This document shows positions 63,521 to 64,000 of a stretch of 64,000 bases of DNA, piece by piece (positions within the stretch are counted from its first letter, which is position 1; every line of letters starts with the position of its first letter). Where the stretch lies: assembly GCA_963711465.1 (NCBI GenBank), contig CAVQEG010000002.1, positions 1-64,000 on the forward strand, in the 5' to 3' direction. The stretch is from CAVQEG01 sp963711465. GTDB lineage: Bacteria > Bacteroidota > Ignavibacteria > OLB7. Under the pieces are notes generated by a model. It had not been told where the DNA came from. It saw nothing but the letters and a program-made list of their open reading frames with translations, and made no database searches. The position numbers were made by a program, and so were the translations under genes.

Positions 63521-63539
63521 GACTTTTTTGTTGTTGCTC

Positions 63540-64000
63540 CTACTGCACGCCTGCCGGGCAGGGTCTCCCGGAATTGAATCCGTGGAGCTGTTCGAAGATC
63601 ACGTCGCCGGCATTCCGCCACGCATCACCACGGACCGACACGCTGCTTCCGATCGGATGCTCGAGCATCCACGCATCGGCACGGGCAATCATGTCGGGCA
63701 CGCCCATCGGTGCCTCCCCCTCGGCCACATTGAGTTTGGCGGCGATCACCTCGGCCGCCATCGCGTAGCTCATGTCGCCCCATGTCGGCTGCTGCATCAC
63801 GCGGAGCGCATCGGTTCGACTGAGGCACTCGTGACCGACCCAGACACTCGTCACCGGCCAGCGGGATGTTTCCTGTGCCCAGTGCGCCCGTCGCCGCGTG
63901 CGAAACGCATCCGACGCCTGCCGACGGGCAAACGCGAATTCCATTCGCTCTGTTCCCCCCGCCCCTGCGGCGACCACCGCCTGTCCCGCGCGGCCGGGTC
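63540..64000 (-). CDS. GYW-domain protein, 5' end off the window
   Basis: The reading frame is open to the window edge, so the protein continues upstream. The visible 150 residues repeat the C-terminal domain of the neighbouring protein: RAHWAQETSRWPV (compare GYWTHHGDDWPV), PTWGDMSYAMAAEVIAAKLN (compare PTRGDCTYIMAAQLIAAMLN), ADAWMLEHPIGSSV (compare GNEWLETNEIGSRV) and a final LHGFNSGRPCP. A start inside the window (GTG 63977 or ATG 63944) cannot be excluded. Probably secreted, function unknown. Confidence 0.65.
   Translation of the reverse strand, partial: PGRAGQAVVAAGAGGTERMEFAFARRQASDAFRTRRRAHWAQETSRWPVTSVWVGHECLSRTDALRVMQQPTWGDMSYAMAAEVIAAKLNVAEGEAPMGVPDMIARADAWMLEHPIGSSVSVRGDAWRNAGDVIFEQLHGFNSGRPCPAGVQ

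Larger units (their letters stand above)
62980..63539. other. long leader region of the SdrD-B/GYW gene
   Basis: This 560-base stretch holds a perfect promoter on the minus strand at 63490-63520 and a hairpin at 63013-63033. I see no convincing protein gene: the minus-strand frame at 63061-63324 lacks a clear ribosome-binding site and a recognisable protein. The leader of the 62979 gene would be about 500 bases, long enough to hold regulatory RNA structure or a small peptide. Confidence 0.45.

Noticed and set aside
1..64000. CRISPR array, prophage, insertion sequence, tRNA or rRNA
   Set aside because: No regular repeats with spacers, no transposase, integrase or phage structural genes, and no cloverleaf or rRNA signature were seen.

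Overview
The window is high-GC bacterial chromosome, densely coded, with no tRNA, rRNA, CRISPR array, transposase or integrase that I can see. Several features point to the Bacteroidota-Chlorobiota superphylum, perhaps an Ignavibacteria or Kapaibacteriota-like lineage (inference). Six large secreted proteins end in type IX secretion (T9SS) C-terminal sorting domains with an N-P-x-x-x motif. One of them carries SprB/PKD-like repeats. A perfect Bacteroidota-type promoter (TTTG-N19-TAnnTTTG) occurs at 63490-63520. There is also a short Rieske/cytochrome b pair with b6-type haem spacing, and families such as DUF2279 and the DUF1460 amidase-like proteins.

Layout. 1-6042: an edge-truncated FG-GAP secreted protein, an ECF sigma factor with a membrane-anchored anti-sigma-like/beta-barrel partner, a lipoprotein and an IgGFc-binding-type T9SS protein. 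6226-15818: a subtilisin, an SprB-like repeat protein and a zinc carboxypeptidase, all T9SS cargo. 15972-18449: an acyl-CoA module of two crotonases and a 3-hydroxyacyl-CoA dehydrogenase. 18483-22217 (minus strand): a DUF1460 amidase-like protein, two lipoproteins and a corrinoid adenosyltransferase. 22408-29767: a YmdB phosphodiesterase, a second T9SS subtilisin, a third crotonase, a secreted protein, and the housekeeping run yicC-gmk-rpoZ closed by a strong terminator. 29982-35233: remnant of a stress-protein gene, a lipoprotein, an SDR without its catalytic Tyr/Lys, an ATP-grasp-like protein, then Rieske and cytochrome b. 35436-37850: a lipoprotein and two glycosyltransferases. 37857-41198 (minus): TonB receptor, lipoprotein and a His/Cys-rich membrane protein, probably metal acquisition. 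41268-44493 (minus): deoxyhypusine synthase-like enzyme and arginine decarboxylase (polyamines). 44611-57905: GH57 enzyme, DUF2279 protein, glycosyltransferase, lipoprotein, OmpA/VWA envelope protein, ClC channel, T9SS glycoside-hydrolase-like protein and MtgA. 58019-64000 (minus): two small barrel proteins, a nucleotidyltransferase and two proteins sharing a GYW-type C-terminal domain.

The main theme is the cell envelope and secretion: T9SS cargo proteases and adhesin-like proteins, outer-membrane barrels, lipoproteins, surface glycosylation and peptidoglycan synthesis. Core enzymes are interspersed.

Sequence-level oddities worth checking are two homopolymer frameshifts (357-360 and 33725-33729), a decayed stress gene, a roughly ten-fold excess of GAATTC, and promoter-like TATTTT(C/T)G boxes 4-5 bases before start codons that suggest leaderless mRNAs.
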